From contig CBDCWQ010000020.1 of NCBI GenBank assembly GCA_965223435.1, positions 682,001 through 746,000 on the forward strand: a stretch of DNA of 64,000 bases, in the 5' to 3' direction. The notes beneath the pieces are model-generated. The model saw only the letters and a program-made list of their open reading frames with translations, had not been told where the DNA came from and made no database searches. The position numbers were made by a program, and so were the translations under genes. Numbering within the stretch: the stretch's first letter is position 1; every line of letters starts with the position of its first letter. Source of the DNA: CBDCWQ01 sp965223435. Its GTDB lineage: Bacteria > Myxococcota > Kuafuiibacteriia > Kuafuiibacteriales > Kuafuiibacteriaceae. Shown here piece by piece: positions 1 through 8,329 of the stretch.

Positions 1-1112
1 GCGCCGCTTGCGCTTGGAATCGGGTTCGAAGGTTCGGTAGGAAGACGGGCCTCGGATGGGATGAGGTTGGGCAGGGGCGTCATGCCGCCCATCGACAAGG
101 GGCGCGCTCCAGCATCGAGCTCGAGTCGCCCGTGGGTATCGGCCACGTTTTGGGCAGATACCGGATAGATGCCCGAAGGCATGGGCTGCGAGGGTTGCGG
201 CGCGTGAGGTTCTTCAACAGCTCCGACGCCGAGGGCGCTTTGCGCTTCGGCATCGGTGGGATCGAGCTCGAGCACCCGCTGGTATATGGCGCGGGCTTCG
301 TCGAGTCTGCCCGCATCTTGATACACGTGCGCGAGTTCTCGATACACGAAGATGGCTTTTTGGGGTTGGCCGAGATCGCTGAACGCTTGCCCAAGGAGGC
401 TCAACGTCTCCGGTTCTCTCGGGTTGCCTTTGAAGCAGATCTGCAGTTTGGCAAGGCCCCTTTTGGTGTCCCCGCGACTGAGATAGACCTTCGCGAGGTC
501 TTTGACGACGTCCAGTCGGTCGGGCGCGTGGTAGACGAGGCGCTCCGCGACTTTCACGTAATCGTCCACGCGGGCCTGTTGTTTGAGGAGACCGGCCGCG
601 GTTTCAAACTCGTTGATGGCTTCGGGAAGCGCACCTGCGCGTGAGTAAGCCTCAGCCACTTTAATGCGCGCGGCCACGTTTTCCCCGTCGAGGTCCGCCA
701 TGCGTTTGAGGGTGTCTAGGCTGTCCTTGGGACGCCCCTCGGCCTCGTGGAGCTGGGCGGCGATCTGATACTGAGACATGGCATCGGAGGTGAGGCCCAG
801 GTGCTGATAGAGCTCAGCAAGTTTGAGAATGACCTCGAGGTGTCTGGGTTCGTGCCTCAGGATTTGCTTGTAGACCGCAACCGCCTTCAGGAAAAATCCC
901 TGCTCGCCGTAGGATTCTGCAACTTGCTTGTAGACCCGGGTTGCGTTTTCTCGGTCGCCCTTTTTGGAATAAACGTCGCCGAGCTTCAGTAAGGTACGAA
1001 CATCGCTTGGATCTTCTGCGATCAATTTACGCAATTCTTTGATCGCGCGATCCCACTGCCCTTTGGAAATGTATTTTTGGGCCTGGTTGATGATTTTGTT
1101 CTTGTTCGCCAC
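1..1112 (-). CDS. TPR-repeat protein, partial (3' end outside window)
   Basis: Reading the minus strand from a GTG at 1112, the frame stays open to the window edge for about 370 codons, so the C-terminus is missing. AAAGG lies 4 nt upstream of the GTG. The translation begins VANKNKIINQAQKY and is built of helical TPR-like pairs (for example LGDVYSKKGD, LAELYQHLG, VLELDPTDAEAQ) over roughly the first 290 residues. A Pro/Ser-rich stretch follows. TPR arrays are protein-protein interaction scaffolds; no catalytic domain is visible. No signal peptide is seen, so it is probably cytoplasmic. The layout resembles the large TPR scaffold proteins common in Myxococcota, but its partner cannot be named. 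Confidence 0.75.
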   Translation of the reverse strand, partial: MANKNKIINQAQKYISKGQWDRAIKELRKLIAEDPSDVRTLLKLGDVYSKKGDRENATRVYKQVAESYGEQGFFLKAVAVYKQILRHEPRHLEVILKLAELYQHLGLTSDAMSQYQIAAQLHEAEGRPKDSLDTLKRMADLDGENVAARIKVAEAYSRAGALPEAINEFETAAGLLKQQARVDDYVKVAERLVYHAPDRLDVVKDLAKVYLSRGDTKRGLAKLQICFKGNPREPETLSLLGQAFSDLGQPQKAIFVYRELAHVYQDAGRLDEARAIYQRVLELDPTDAEAQSALGVGAVEEPHAPQPSQPMPSGIYPVSAQNVADTHGRLELDAGARPLSMGGMTPLPNLIPSEARLPTEPSNPIPSASG

Positions 1113-1520
1113 GTGACCTTTACCGTGGATTCTGCCCTTGGGAGCCCAAGTATAGCTTTGACCCCGGGAGCCTACAAACCGACTTTAGCGTGTAACTCCC
1201 TGGAATCATGAATTACCCGTCGACTATGGGTGGACGCACCCAGAAGTCGGGCGACAAACGTGCGTGTGGGTGTTGGGCTCGCTCTCGAACACCCGCGACA
1301 AACGCCTGTTCGCCTCCCGTGTGCCACAAGATCAGGGTCAAAGCACCCGCGATCGTACAACATCGGACCCTTGGAGGACGTGGGTTGATCTGAGGGCAAT
1401 GGCATAGGGCGTTCTAGGACGGTGGATTGAGACCCACATGCCTTGATGCGTTGAAGGGATTGTTCCATAAGTACTAACTCTGAATGATATACCGGAGGCC
1501 GAGGGTGCTTCTGTCAGTGA
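1113..1520. other. 408-bp intergenic region
   Basis: Lies between the partial TPR gene and the 3' end of the sugar-phosphate transferase gene, both on the minus strand. Apart from the candidate promoter near 1149-1177 I see no gene, strong hairpin or repeat. Short open frames on both strands have no recognisable domain or ribosome binding site. Confidence 0.5.
1149..1177 (-). promoter_or_regulatory. candidate sigma70-type promoter for the TPR gene
   Basis: On the minus strand, TTGTAG (1172-1177) is followed after 17 nt by TATACT (1149-1154). TATACT matches the -10 consensus at 5 of 6 positions and TTGTAG the -35 at 4 of 6. It lies about 37 nt upstream of the GTG at 1112. Inferred from consensus only. 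Confidence 0.35.
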
Positions 1521-2582
1521 TTACCCGCCCTGCATCCGTCGAGCAACGGACCCTCTGGGTTCGCTCGAGCTTCGTCCCATGCGCCACAGTACGACAACAA
1601 ACCCCACGGCCACCGCGAGTGTGACGCCAATGAGACCGACTGCCGTCTCGAGGGCGACGAAACAAACCGCGAGGCCCACGCCGCCGAGAATGCCTCCTAG
1701 GGCGTAACTCAGAAGAGCTATCGCGTTTGCCTTCAGGCCGTGGTTTCGAAGTCGGACCGCGTAGTGATCGGGACTTCCTTGGGTCAGAGGGAGATTGCGT
1801 GCCGCCCGAGCGCCCATCACAAACAATGTGTCGAAAAGCGGGACGCCAAGGATGATCGTAGGGGCTACCGCCGCCAACCGGTGATTGAAAGTGTAGTGAC
1901 CACTCATGGCTAAGGCCCCCAGCATGAAACCTAAGAACATGGATCCGGTGTCCCCCAGGTAAATGGAGGCCGGGGGGCGGTTGTGTACCCAAAAGCCAAG
2001 CGCGGATCCCACCAGTGCAATATTCAAAATGGCGATGGTGGTGTGTTGGTTCCATAGGGATACCACTGCCAAGAAGACGCCCGCAATGGCGGCCACGCCC
2101 ACGGCCAGGCCGTCGGAAACGTCGATGAGATTGATGGCATTGGTCATCCCCACGAGCCACAACACTGTCAGGGCCAGGGCGAGCCAGCCTGGCAGAAAAC
2201 CCAGGCGGATCATGATGCCAGCTTTGATCAGAACAAAGGCGGCCACCAGCTGCCCCAAGAGTTTGGCACTGGGGCTCAGGACCTTCAAATCATCAAAGAG
2301 GCCGATCATGACGATCACCGAGGCGCCAAGGAGGAGGCCCAGCACTTCGCTGGTGAAGGTATAGGTGAGGGCGACGGAGAACAGAAAGGCCAAGTAGATG
2401 GCGATGCCCCCGAGGTAGGGGATGGGTTTTTTGTGTTGCTTCAGCTTGCCGTCGGGCTTGTCGACAACCCCGTAGCGAAGGGCGCCTTGTCGAACCATCG
2501 GTGTCAGGTAGAGCGACAAAAGGATCGCGACCACAAAGGCTGCGGGAAAAGTGAGCATGCCCAAGTCGAGGATGAGGTCCAT
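1521..2582 (-). CDS. WecA/TagO/MraY-family polyprenyl-phosphate sugar-1-phosphate transferase
   Basis: Integral membrane enzyme of 353 residues that transfers a HexNAc-1-phosphate from a UDP-sugar to a polyprenyl phosphate, the first step of O-antigen-type polysaccharide or related lipid-linked glycan synthesis. About ten hydrophobic segments are visible. Family motifs appear in order: HKKPIPYLGG near the N-terminus, GLFDDL (Asp-Asp motif), NAINLIDVSDGLA (Mg/catalytic loop), IYLGDTGS, and the cytoplasmic His loop SPDHYAVRLRNHG. The His loop differs from the HIHH form of enteric WecA and the C-terminus lacks MraY-specific features, so I favour the WecA/TagO branch. It lies 30 bp downstream of the half-length glycosyltransferase gene on the same strand, probably one transcript. 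The sugar specificity cannot be read from sequence. Confidence 0.88.
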   Translation of the reverse strand: MDLILDLGMLTFPAAFVVAILLSLYLTPMVRQGALRYGVVDKPDGKLKQHKKPIPYLGGIAIYLAFLFSVALTYTFTSEVLGLLLGASVIVMIGLFDDLKVLSPSAKLLGQLVAAFVLIKAGIMIRLGFLPGWLALALTVLWLVGMTNAINLIDVSDGLAVGVAAIAGVFLAVVSLWNQHTTIAILNIALVGSALGFWVHNRPPASIYLGDTGSMFLGFMLGALAMSGHYTFNHRLAAVAPTIILGVPLFDTLFVMGARAARNLPLTQGSPDHYAVRLRNHGLKANAIALLSYALGGILGGVGLAVCFVALETAVGLIGVTLAVAVGFVVVLWRMGRSSSEPRGSVARRMQGG

Positions 2583-2612
2583 GGGAATGTTGCCTGCACG
2601 TCGTGCGCCGCG

Positions 2613-3203
2613 CTACGAAAGGGGCGAATTGCCGAGGGTTACCAGCGGCGCGTCTTCGGGCTCGGCAGGGTGGGTTTCAGGCGATGCCCGCCTGGATAGA
2701 AGCCGGCCGTAGATCACTTCGAGGGCCTGTACAAAGGTCAGATCGTCGTCGGGGTCATCGAGATCCTCCATGACGTAAACCGAACGCTCAACGCCGAGCG
2801 CTTGGAGCGCTTCTTTGTCGGAAGACGTCTGGAGCACAATGGCCGCCGCGAGCCTTACGAGCCTTCGCGTGGGGCGAGGGCGGTCGCGCAGGTCGTCGGG
2901 GCGCACGTGCGCGATCAAGGGGGCCCGGATGCCCAAAGCGATGGTTCCCCCCATTTTGGCGAACCCTTGGGCACCCACGGCCTGCACAATGTGGGGCTTG
3001 GTTTCCCAAGCGGCGCGCGCCGTAGAGAACCAGCTTGTGAGCCCTGAAGGGTTGCTCAAAAAGTGCGTGACTCGGTGGCGCTTGGCAATGGCCCGCGCCA
3101 TGGCGGTCGTCAGGGCCTCGGTTTGAGGACTTCCGAGGAGCAAAACTTCGAGGCGTCGGTTGGCGACGGTTCCCCAGCCCGCTTTGGGGTTGCCCGAAGG
3201 CAT
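2613..3203 (-). CDS. half-length GT4-like glycosyltransferase (N-terminal domain only)
   Basis: About 196 residues from an ATG at 3203 with GGAAG 6 nt upstream; an in-frame ATG at 3221 lacks a ribosome binding site. The start resembles the Rossmann-like N-terminal half of GT-B glycosyltransferases: LEVLLLGSPQTE, then KPHIVQAVGAQGFAKMG, RAPLIAHVR, and AAIVLQTSSDKEALQALGV, which matches the usual link into the second domain. The nucleotide-sugar-binding C-terminal half is absent; the protein ends in an acidic, Pro-rich tail. It could be a truncated relic or a non-catalytic partner. It precedes the sugar-phosphate transferase gene by 30 bp and diverges from the ABC exporter genes, which supports a role linked to surface polysaccharide. 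Confidence 0.6.
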   Translation of the reverse strand: MPSGNPKAGWGTVANRRLEVLLLGSPQTEALTTAMARAIAKRHRVTHFLSNPSGLTSWFSTARAAWETKPHIVQAVGAQGFAKMGGTIALGIRAPLIAHVRPDDLRDRPRPTRRLVRLAAAIVLQTSSDKEALQALGVERSVYVMEDLDDPDDDLTFVQALEVIYGRLLSRRASPETHPAEPEDAPLVTLGNSPLS

Positions 3204-3304
3204 GGTTCTTCCGGAATGCATGGGTAGGGCGGGCGCTCTTTGACCCTACGAGAGTCCGTGTTGGTGCTCAAAGTCAAGGTTTCTCACGGGCACAAACCGC
3301 GATT

Positions 3305-4114
3305 TTGGGAAAGAAGTGTGCGATAGGGCGGCCATTGCTCCCGCTTTTGAAAAACGTGGTGGTTCATCGGAGCTTGCTCTGGAACTTCATCGGCAGGGAC
3401 CTCAAGGTCCGGTATCGGGGGACCGTCTTTGGCTACATGTGGAGCCTCCTCGAGCCGATGGCACAAGTTTTGGTCTACTATTTCCTGTTTACCACGGTGC
3501 TTCGGCGCGGCACCGAGGACTATCCGCTGGTGGTGATTCTTGGGGTTCTTCCCTACGGATTTTTTACGGCAGTGGTGCAGGGTGGGGCGGTTTGTTTGGT
3601 GAGCAATGCCAATCTCATCAAGAAGATTTATTTGCCCCGTGAGCTTTTTCTTTTTGGGTTGGTCGGTTCCAACCTCATCTTTCTGGTTCTGAGTCTCTTG
3701 GTGGTGGTGCCTTTTCTTGTCTACTACGGGGTGGGACTGGGAGCGACCGTGTTGTGGGTGCCGGTTTCGGTGTTTCTGTTGGCCCTGTTTGCGAGCGGTG
3801 TCGGGTTTGTGGTGGCCTGCCTGAACGTTCTTTATCGGGACGTGGCCTACGTGCTTCGGGTGGCGTTACGCATTCTCTTTTATGGGTCTCCCGTCATTTA
3901 TCCGATCTCCATGGTTCCCGAACGTCTGCTTGACGTTTATTTGCTCAATCCCGTGGCGGCGTGTCTCGCCATGATGAGGGCAGGGTTGATGAATAGGCCT
4001 TTGGCGCTGTCGTCCGCCAGCCTAGGGATTGCGGCCGGGGTTTCGGTGGCGAGTTTTGTGGTGGGGGCCTTTGTTTTCGCGCGCTATGAAAGGTTTGTGG
4101 TCAAGTACTTATGA
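3305..4114 (+). CDS. wzm: ABC-2 type polysaccharide export permease (Wzm/TagG-like)
   Basis: 269 residues with six predicted membrane spans and the ABC-2 membrane fold. The N-terminal amphipathic stretch FIGRDLKVRYRGTVFGYMWSL is typical of Wzm/TagG/KpsM permeases. PVIYPISMVPE between late helices and LNPVAACLAMMRAGL are also family features. It would form the inner-membrane channel that moves lipid-linked polysaccharide to the periplasm. The next gene, an ATPase, starts inside its stop codon (ATGA overlap at 4111-4114), so the two are translationally coupled. It is divergent from the half-length glycosyltransferase at 2613-3203. Length is usual for the family. Confidence 0.92.
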   Translation: MGKKCAIGRPLLPLLKNVVVHRSLLWNFIGRDLKVRYRGTVFGYMWSLLEPMAQVLVYYFLFTTVLRRGTEDYPLVVILGVLPYGFFTAVVQGGAVCLVSNANLIKKIYLPRELFLFGLVGSNLIFLVLSLLVVVPFLVYYGVGLGATVLWVPVSVFLLALFASGVGFVVACLNVLYRDVAYVLRVALRILFYGSPVIYPISMVPERLLDVYLLNPVAACLAMMRAGLMNRPLALSSASLGIAAGVSVASFVVGAFVFARYERFVVKYL

Positions 4115-4881
4115 GTGCTTGGGCCATTCAGGCGCGGGATTTGAAACTTTGGTTCCCGCAGTTTCGGCATCGGCCGAGGGGCGTCAAGGAGGCGTTCTTG
4201 AGTGCCGTTCTTCATCGCGCCCCGCAAAAAGAGGAGCGCAGGTTTTGGGCGCTCAAAGGCATTTCGCTTGAGGTGGCTCGCGGCGAAGTCCTCGGTGTGG
4301 TGGGAAGCAACGGTTCTGGCAAAAGTACCCTTCTGAAGGTGATCGCAGGCATCTATGAGCCCGATGAAGGAAGCATCGCGACCCGGGGTCGAATCTCGTC
4401 CCTGCTCGAGCTTGGGGCGGGGTTTCGGGAAGAACTGACTGGTCTCGAGAATATTCGGCTGAACGGCGCAATCTTGGGGCTCACACCGGCGGACATTCAG
4501 GCCAAATTGGAAGAGATTGTCTCGTTCTCGGAGCTTGGAGACTTCGTCCGCCAACCCTTAAGGACCTACTCGTCTGGCATGAAAGTCCGCCTCGGGTTCT
4601 CGGTGGCGTCCTTCGTGCAGCCCGAGATTCTGCTTATCGACGAGGTTCTGGGTGTGGGTGACGAGCGTTTTCGCGAAAAATCGATGGCCCGAATTCAGGA
4701 GATGGTTCGGGGTGAAACCACCATTGTGGTGGTTTCACACAACCTTTCAGAGCTCGAGCGGCTCTGCGATCGGTTGATCTTGGTGCAAAAAGGCCAGCTT
4801 CATTCTGAGGGTAGGCCCCCCGAAGTGATTCAGACCTATCGAAAGAGCCTAGGCCTGCCGGTCGAAGGCGGCGGGTCTTGA
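4111..4881 (+). CDS. wzt: ABC transporter ATPase for polysaccharide export (Wzt-like, short form)
   Basis: 256 residues. Walker A GSNGSGKST lies at residues 65-73, the Q-loop region reads ISSLLELGAGFREELTG, the signature is YSSGMKVRLGF, Walker B is ILLIDEVLGVGDE and the switch His is in VVVSHN. The GAGF/ELTG stretch is characteristic of Wzt/TagH/KpsT ATPases that pair with Wzm-type permeases. The protein stops soon after the ATPase core, so the C-terminal carbohydrate-binding domain of O-antigen Wzt proteins such as that of E. coli O9a is missing. Export would then not depend on recognition of a glycan cap. It converges with the GT4 gene, leaving only 15 bp between stops. Confidence 0.92.
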   Translation: MSAWAIQARDLKLWFPQFRHRPRGVKEAFLSAVLHRAPQKEERRFWALKGISLEVARGEVLGVVGSNGSGKSTLLKVIAGIYEPDEGSIATRGRISSLLELGAGFREELTGLENIRLNGAILGLTPADIQAKLEEIVSFSELGDFVRQPLRTYSSGMKVRLGFSVASFVQPEILLIDEVLGVGDERFREKSMARIQEMVRGETTIVVVSHNLSELERLCDRLILVQKGQLHSEGRPPEVIQTYRKSLGLPVEGGGS

Positions 4882-4896
4882 CGGGGAGAACGCGGT

Positions 4897-6168
4897 TCAA
4901 AGGCCGTTGTCGCCGGTGATCTCACGCAGCGCCTCTGCGAGACGGGCGGTCAGGCTTCGGCGATCGTATTTTGCAACCACATCGCTTCGGTACGCGATGC
5001 CATCGAGCGTACCCTCGTTCAGTTGGAGAAGCCACCGCTCAAGCGCCACGAGGCCATCACCGGGTGCGCTGCTGTCGATGGCGAGGGATGGCCCGTTTGC
5101 GTCGCGCAAAATGTCGAAGGCTTCGCCTCGTGGCCCCACCGCAAGAATGGGTCGGCCCAACCGAAGGTAGGGATACAACTTTTGGGGCACTGTGGCCGAG
5201 GGGGCGCGGCATTCAGGGACGATCAACAAGGTCGCGTGGCACGCCGCCAGGCGGGTCATGGCTTCCGCATGGGGGCGGTAACCCAATTCTTGCACGACGT
5301 TTTCGAGTACAGTCCCTCGCACGTTAGTTTCTTGATGGGTGTTGCCCATCAAGGTGATTTTGAGGCGCGTCTTGAAGCCGGGGTTGTTGGCTAGGAACGC
5401 ACCGAAAAGCTCGAACGCGCGGTGTGGCTGGTAGCCCGGATAAAAGGAGCCCGCATAGCCGATTTCAAGGACCCCGTCTCGAGAAGGGGGGCTTGCCACG
5501 GTGCGAAAATCATCTTCCTCGTAGCCGTTTGGGATATGGATGGTCTTGTGCCGAGCGAAGGGAAAGGCGCGGATGCTGTTCACCCGCTGAAGCTGGGTAT
5601 TGGCGATAAGGCGGTGCGCATCTTGGCGTACCCGCCGCTCCAGGCGGTGATGGATGCGGCGATGGACGCGGGAGGGTGGGGTGAACGCTGGTCCCCCATA
5701 CCAGGGATCTCGGAAGTCGGCGATCCAAGGGAGTCCGGTTTGGTGATGAATGCTTTGGGCCACGAGGTGGTTGGTCCAGGGGCTGCCCGTCGAATACAGG
5801 GCATCGAAAGGGTGGGTTTTCAAGCAGTGAAGGGCATGCTTGCGCGCCGGGCGAAACCACAGAATCTCGGGATCGGGGATCAACAAGGTGCCTTCGAAGC
5901 GGGTTCTGAGGCGGCGAGGTTGGAGCTTTCGCATCCGGTGGATCCAGGGGCCGATGCGGTCCATGGCGACCCGCCTGATGTCGGTTTGTTGACCGAGTTG
6001 GGTCAAAAGATGCCGGTCGGTGGCCCAGTAAGGTGCCCCTTCATGTGCGGCGAGCACGGTAGGGCGCCATCCAAAACCAGGAAGATGGCGGACAAAGCCG
6101 AGGGTACGCTGCACGCCGCCGCCGCCCATGGGCGGGAATCGATAGGAGATCATGAGCAGGCGCTTCAT
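4897..6168 (-). CDS. GT4-like family glycosyltransferase
   Basis: 423 residues with a two-domain GT-B layout. The N-terminus reads MKRLLMISYRFPPMGGGGVQ, the usual donor-loop region of GT4 enzymes. IADFRDPWYGG and the LIANTQLQRVNSIRAFP region mark the end of the first domain. The second domain starts near residue 237 (IGYAGSFYPGYQP) and holds LLIVPECRAPSATVPQKLYPYLRLGRPILAV, the E-x7-E-type region that contacts nucleotide sugar. It probably adds a sugar to a cell-surface glycan. It is convergent with the ABC exporter genes and divergent from the FHA gene. Acceptor and donor are unknown. Confidence 0.85.
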   Translation of the reverse strand: MKRLLMISYRFPPMGGGGVQRTLGFVRHLPGFGWRPTVLAAHEGAPYWATDRHLLTQLGQQTDIRRVAMDRIGPWIHRMRKLQPRRLRTRFEGTLLIPDPEILWFRPARKHALHCLKTHPFDALYSTGSPWTNHLVAQSIHHQTGLPWIADFRDPWYGGPAFTPPSRVHRRIHHRLERRVRQDAHRLIANTQLQRVNSIRAFPFARHKTIHIPNGYEEDDFRTVASPPSRDGVLEIGYAGSFYPGYQPHRAFELFGAFLANNPGFKTRLKITLMGNTHQETNVRGTVLENVVQELGYRPHAEAMTRLAACHATLLIVPECRAPSATVPQKLYPYLRLGRPILAVGPRGEAFDILRDANGPSLAIDSSAPGDGLVALERWLLQLNEGTLDGIAYRSDVVAKYDRRSLTARLAEALREITGDNGL

Positions 6169-6274
6169 GGCGATGGCCGTTTCGGGGTGCCTGGCGGCGC
6201 CGCCCGCGCTGGCTGGATTCCCCTTTTGAACCTTGCGGGGTTTGTGTCATACACCAACCGTTGGCCTTGAGACC

Positions 6275-8293
6275 ATGGCGAAGCGAGGCAAAGGGGATCA
6301 AGACCAGGCTCGGGGCGTAGGGCGGCGCGGCGGCCGAAACACGACCTATTCCACGCCCGCCTACGACGACGCCGAAGGGGGCGGTGATCGGAAACGAGAG
6401 AGCGGGCCGTCGCCTGGGGGTGGGCTTGCGCCCGGCGGGGGTGGGACGCAAGAAGAAGTTCAAGGTTTTCACCAGGCCACCGCGATGTTTGATCGCGGGG
6501 AGCTCTTGGGGGAGTTGGCCGAACTCGAGCTAGGGTCCGAGCCGAGTGTTTCTGCCGAAGCGGAGGCGGTCTTGGGTTGCCGCCTCATTTGTGTGGCCGG
6601 TCCAGAGATCGGGCGGGTGTGGCGTTCTACCGAGCGCGAGGTGGTCATCGGTCGAGACGACGACTGCGGGGTGGTTCTCGAAGGGGAGGCCGTTTCGCGG
6701 CGCCACGCGCGGCTGACCAAAGAGGGGGCGTCGTATCGCCTGAGTGACCTGGGCAGTGGCAACGGTACCTATCTGAATGGTGATCGCACCGAAGACGCTC
6801 TTTTGTCGGCGGGTGACGAAGTGGCCATCGGTGGGTGGACGGTCCGCTTTGTCCAACTTTCGGAGTCGGAAGTTCCGAAAACGGGTGAGGCGCGGGCCGA
6901 GGATTCCGATTCGAAACCAGACGAGGAGGATGAGGGCGATGATGCGTCTCAGGAAGACGACGAGGTCCCGGATTCAGAAGCGGCCGACTCTCGGGCCTCT
7001 TCTTTAGACAAAGAGGCGGGATTTCGCACCGTGGGTCCCAAGGGCACGCCAGAGTCTTCGAAGCCGATGCCGCCCGTATCTTCTGCGGCATCTTCTAAGT
7101 TTTTGCCATCCGAGGGTTCGGCTCCGCCATCCAAGCGCGTGTTGTGGACCATCGTCGCTTTTATCGTGGCCGGCGCGGCCGGTGGTGTTTATGTGCTTTT
7201 TCGCGCGGGCTATTTTTACGACGGCTGGTCCATGTTTCGAAGCGATCAAACCATGGATGCGCGTCGCCGTTTTCTTCAAGGGATCGAGCTCGTCAAGGCC
7301 AAACGATGCGGAGACGCGATAGAGTTGTTTGATCGGGTCTTGGCGCTTCAACCGGAAAATCTCCGTGCTGTAGACTATCGAACCCACTGCGAGCAGGAGG
7401 TGGGCTTTTGGAAATTGATGGAGTCGTCCAAAAAATTGGCAAAAGCTTTCCGCTTCGAGGCCGCTATCGCCAAGCTTTCTAGCATTTCCTCCGAAAGTGT
7501 CTACGCGTCTCAGGCCGAACGTCTCGCGGATCACTATCTGTCTTTGATGGAGGCTCGCGTTCTCAAACGGATCCAGGCTCGCTTGGACGCCAATAGTGAC
7601 GGCGGTGCCCTTGACCTCATCGCACGCACCCTCGACCGCTATCCCGGTTTCGCCAAGGTGCGTGCGATGCGTACCGAGATTGAGGCCCGGCGCCAAGCGA
7701 GGCTGAAGGCGCAAAGAAACAGGAGGCGGACGCCCTCGCGCAGCATGAAGCGTGCGATTGCGCTGTATCGTTCGGGTGGCCTCGATGAAGCTTTGAATGC
7801 GGCACGGAACGCCAAGGGTTCGGGTGCGGCGGATCTTACCCGCGACATGTTGCGCGTTCGGACCATCCTCAAAGAGACGGCGGCCGCGCACAAGGGAAAG
7901 GATGTATCCAAGATCTTGAGCCTTGCGCCCCAGGGGCTCGCGGTGGATCTTCGAATAGCCGGTGGTCAAGGGCGCCTCCGTTCACGTCTCAAGACCTACT
8001 ATGCGGATGGGCTTTACCTGAGGGGCATCGACGCTTACCAGCGTGACGATCCGGTGTTGGCTTTTCGGCTTTTTAGCCAGGCCCTTCGGGTGAGGCCGGG
8101 TCATGTTCTTTCCAAGGCCCGGGTGTCTGAGCTTGCTGGTCTGGCCCACAAGTTGTTCGATCGCGCGCAGACCATGGGCACCTCGGATGCGGCCGAAGCC
8201 AAACGTTTGTTGAGGACCGTCATGAAACTCACGAGGCCCGAAGACGATCTTCACCGGCGTGCCAAGCAATGGCTGCGGCAGCGCGGACCGTAG
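6275..8293 (+). CDS. FHA-domain transmembrane protein with TPR-like periplasmic part
   Basis: I take the ATG at 6275 as the start; an upstream in-frame TTG at 6233 is possible. A low-complexity basic/Gly-rich N-terminus precedes a forkhead-associated domain at about residues 100-190, with the phosphothreonine-binding signatures GRDDDC, SRRHARL and DLGSGNGTYLNG intact. An acidic Asp/Glu/Ser linker follows (about 200-285), then one membrane span near residues 288-314 (TIVAFIVAGAAGGVYVLF). The remaining 350 residues are helical, with TPR-like repeats such as CGDAIELFDRVLALQPEN. It probably links a phosphorylated cytoplasmic partner to an envelope function. The Ca2+ ATPase gene follows by 15-36 bp. 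Confidence 0.82.
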   Translation: MAKRGKGDQDQARGVGRRGGRNTTYSTPAYDDAEGGGDRKRESGPSPGGGLAPGGGGTQEEVQGFHQATAMFDRGELLGELAELELGSEPSVSAEAEAVLGCRLICVAGPEIGRVWRSTEREVVIGRDDDCGVVLEGEAVSRRHARLTKEGASYRLSDLGSGNGTYLNGDRTEDALLSAGDEVAIGGWTVRFVQLSESEVPKTGEARAEDSDSKPDEEDEGDDASQEDDEVPDSEAADSRASSLDKEAGFRTVGPKGTPESSKPMPPVSSAASSKFLPSEGSAPPSKRVLWTIVAFIVAGAAGGVYVLFRAGYFYDGWSMFRSDQTMDARRRFLQGIELVKAKRCGDAIELFDRVLALQPENLRAVDYRTHCEQEVGFWKLMESSKKLAKAFRFEAAIAKLSSISSESVYASQAERLADHYLSLMEARVLKRIQARLDANSDGGALDLIARTLDRYPGFAKVRAMRTEIEARRQARLKAQRNRRRTPSRSMKRAIALYRSGGLDEALNAARNAKGSGAADLTRDMLRVRTILKETAAAHKGKDVSKILSLAPQGLAVDLRIAGGQGRLRSRLKTYYADGLYLRGIDAYQRDDPVLAFRLFSQALRVRPGHVLSKARVSELAGLAHKLFDRAQTMGTSDAAEAKRLLRTVMKLTRPEDDLHRRAKQWLRQRGP

Positions 8294-8329
8294 GGTTGAG
8301 CGATTTCAATGTACGCAAGGACGGTACGC

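Noticed and set aside
1474..2160. 228-codon minus-strand frame overlapping the sugar-phosphate transferase gene
   Set aside because: Another frame of a clear membrane transferase gene; its translation has no membrane helices or motifs.
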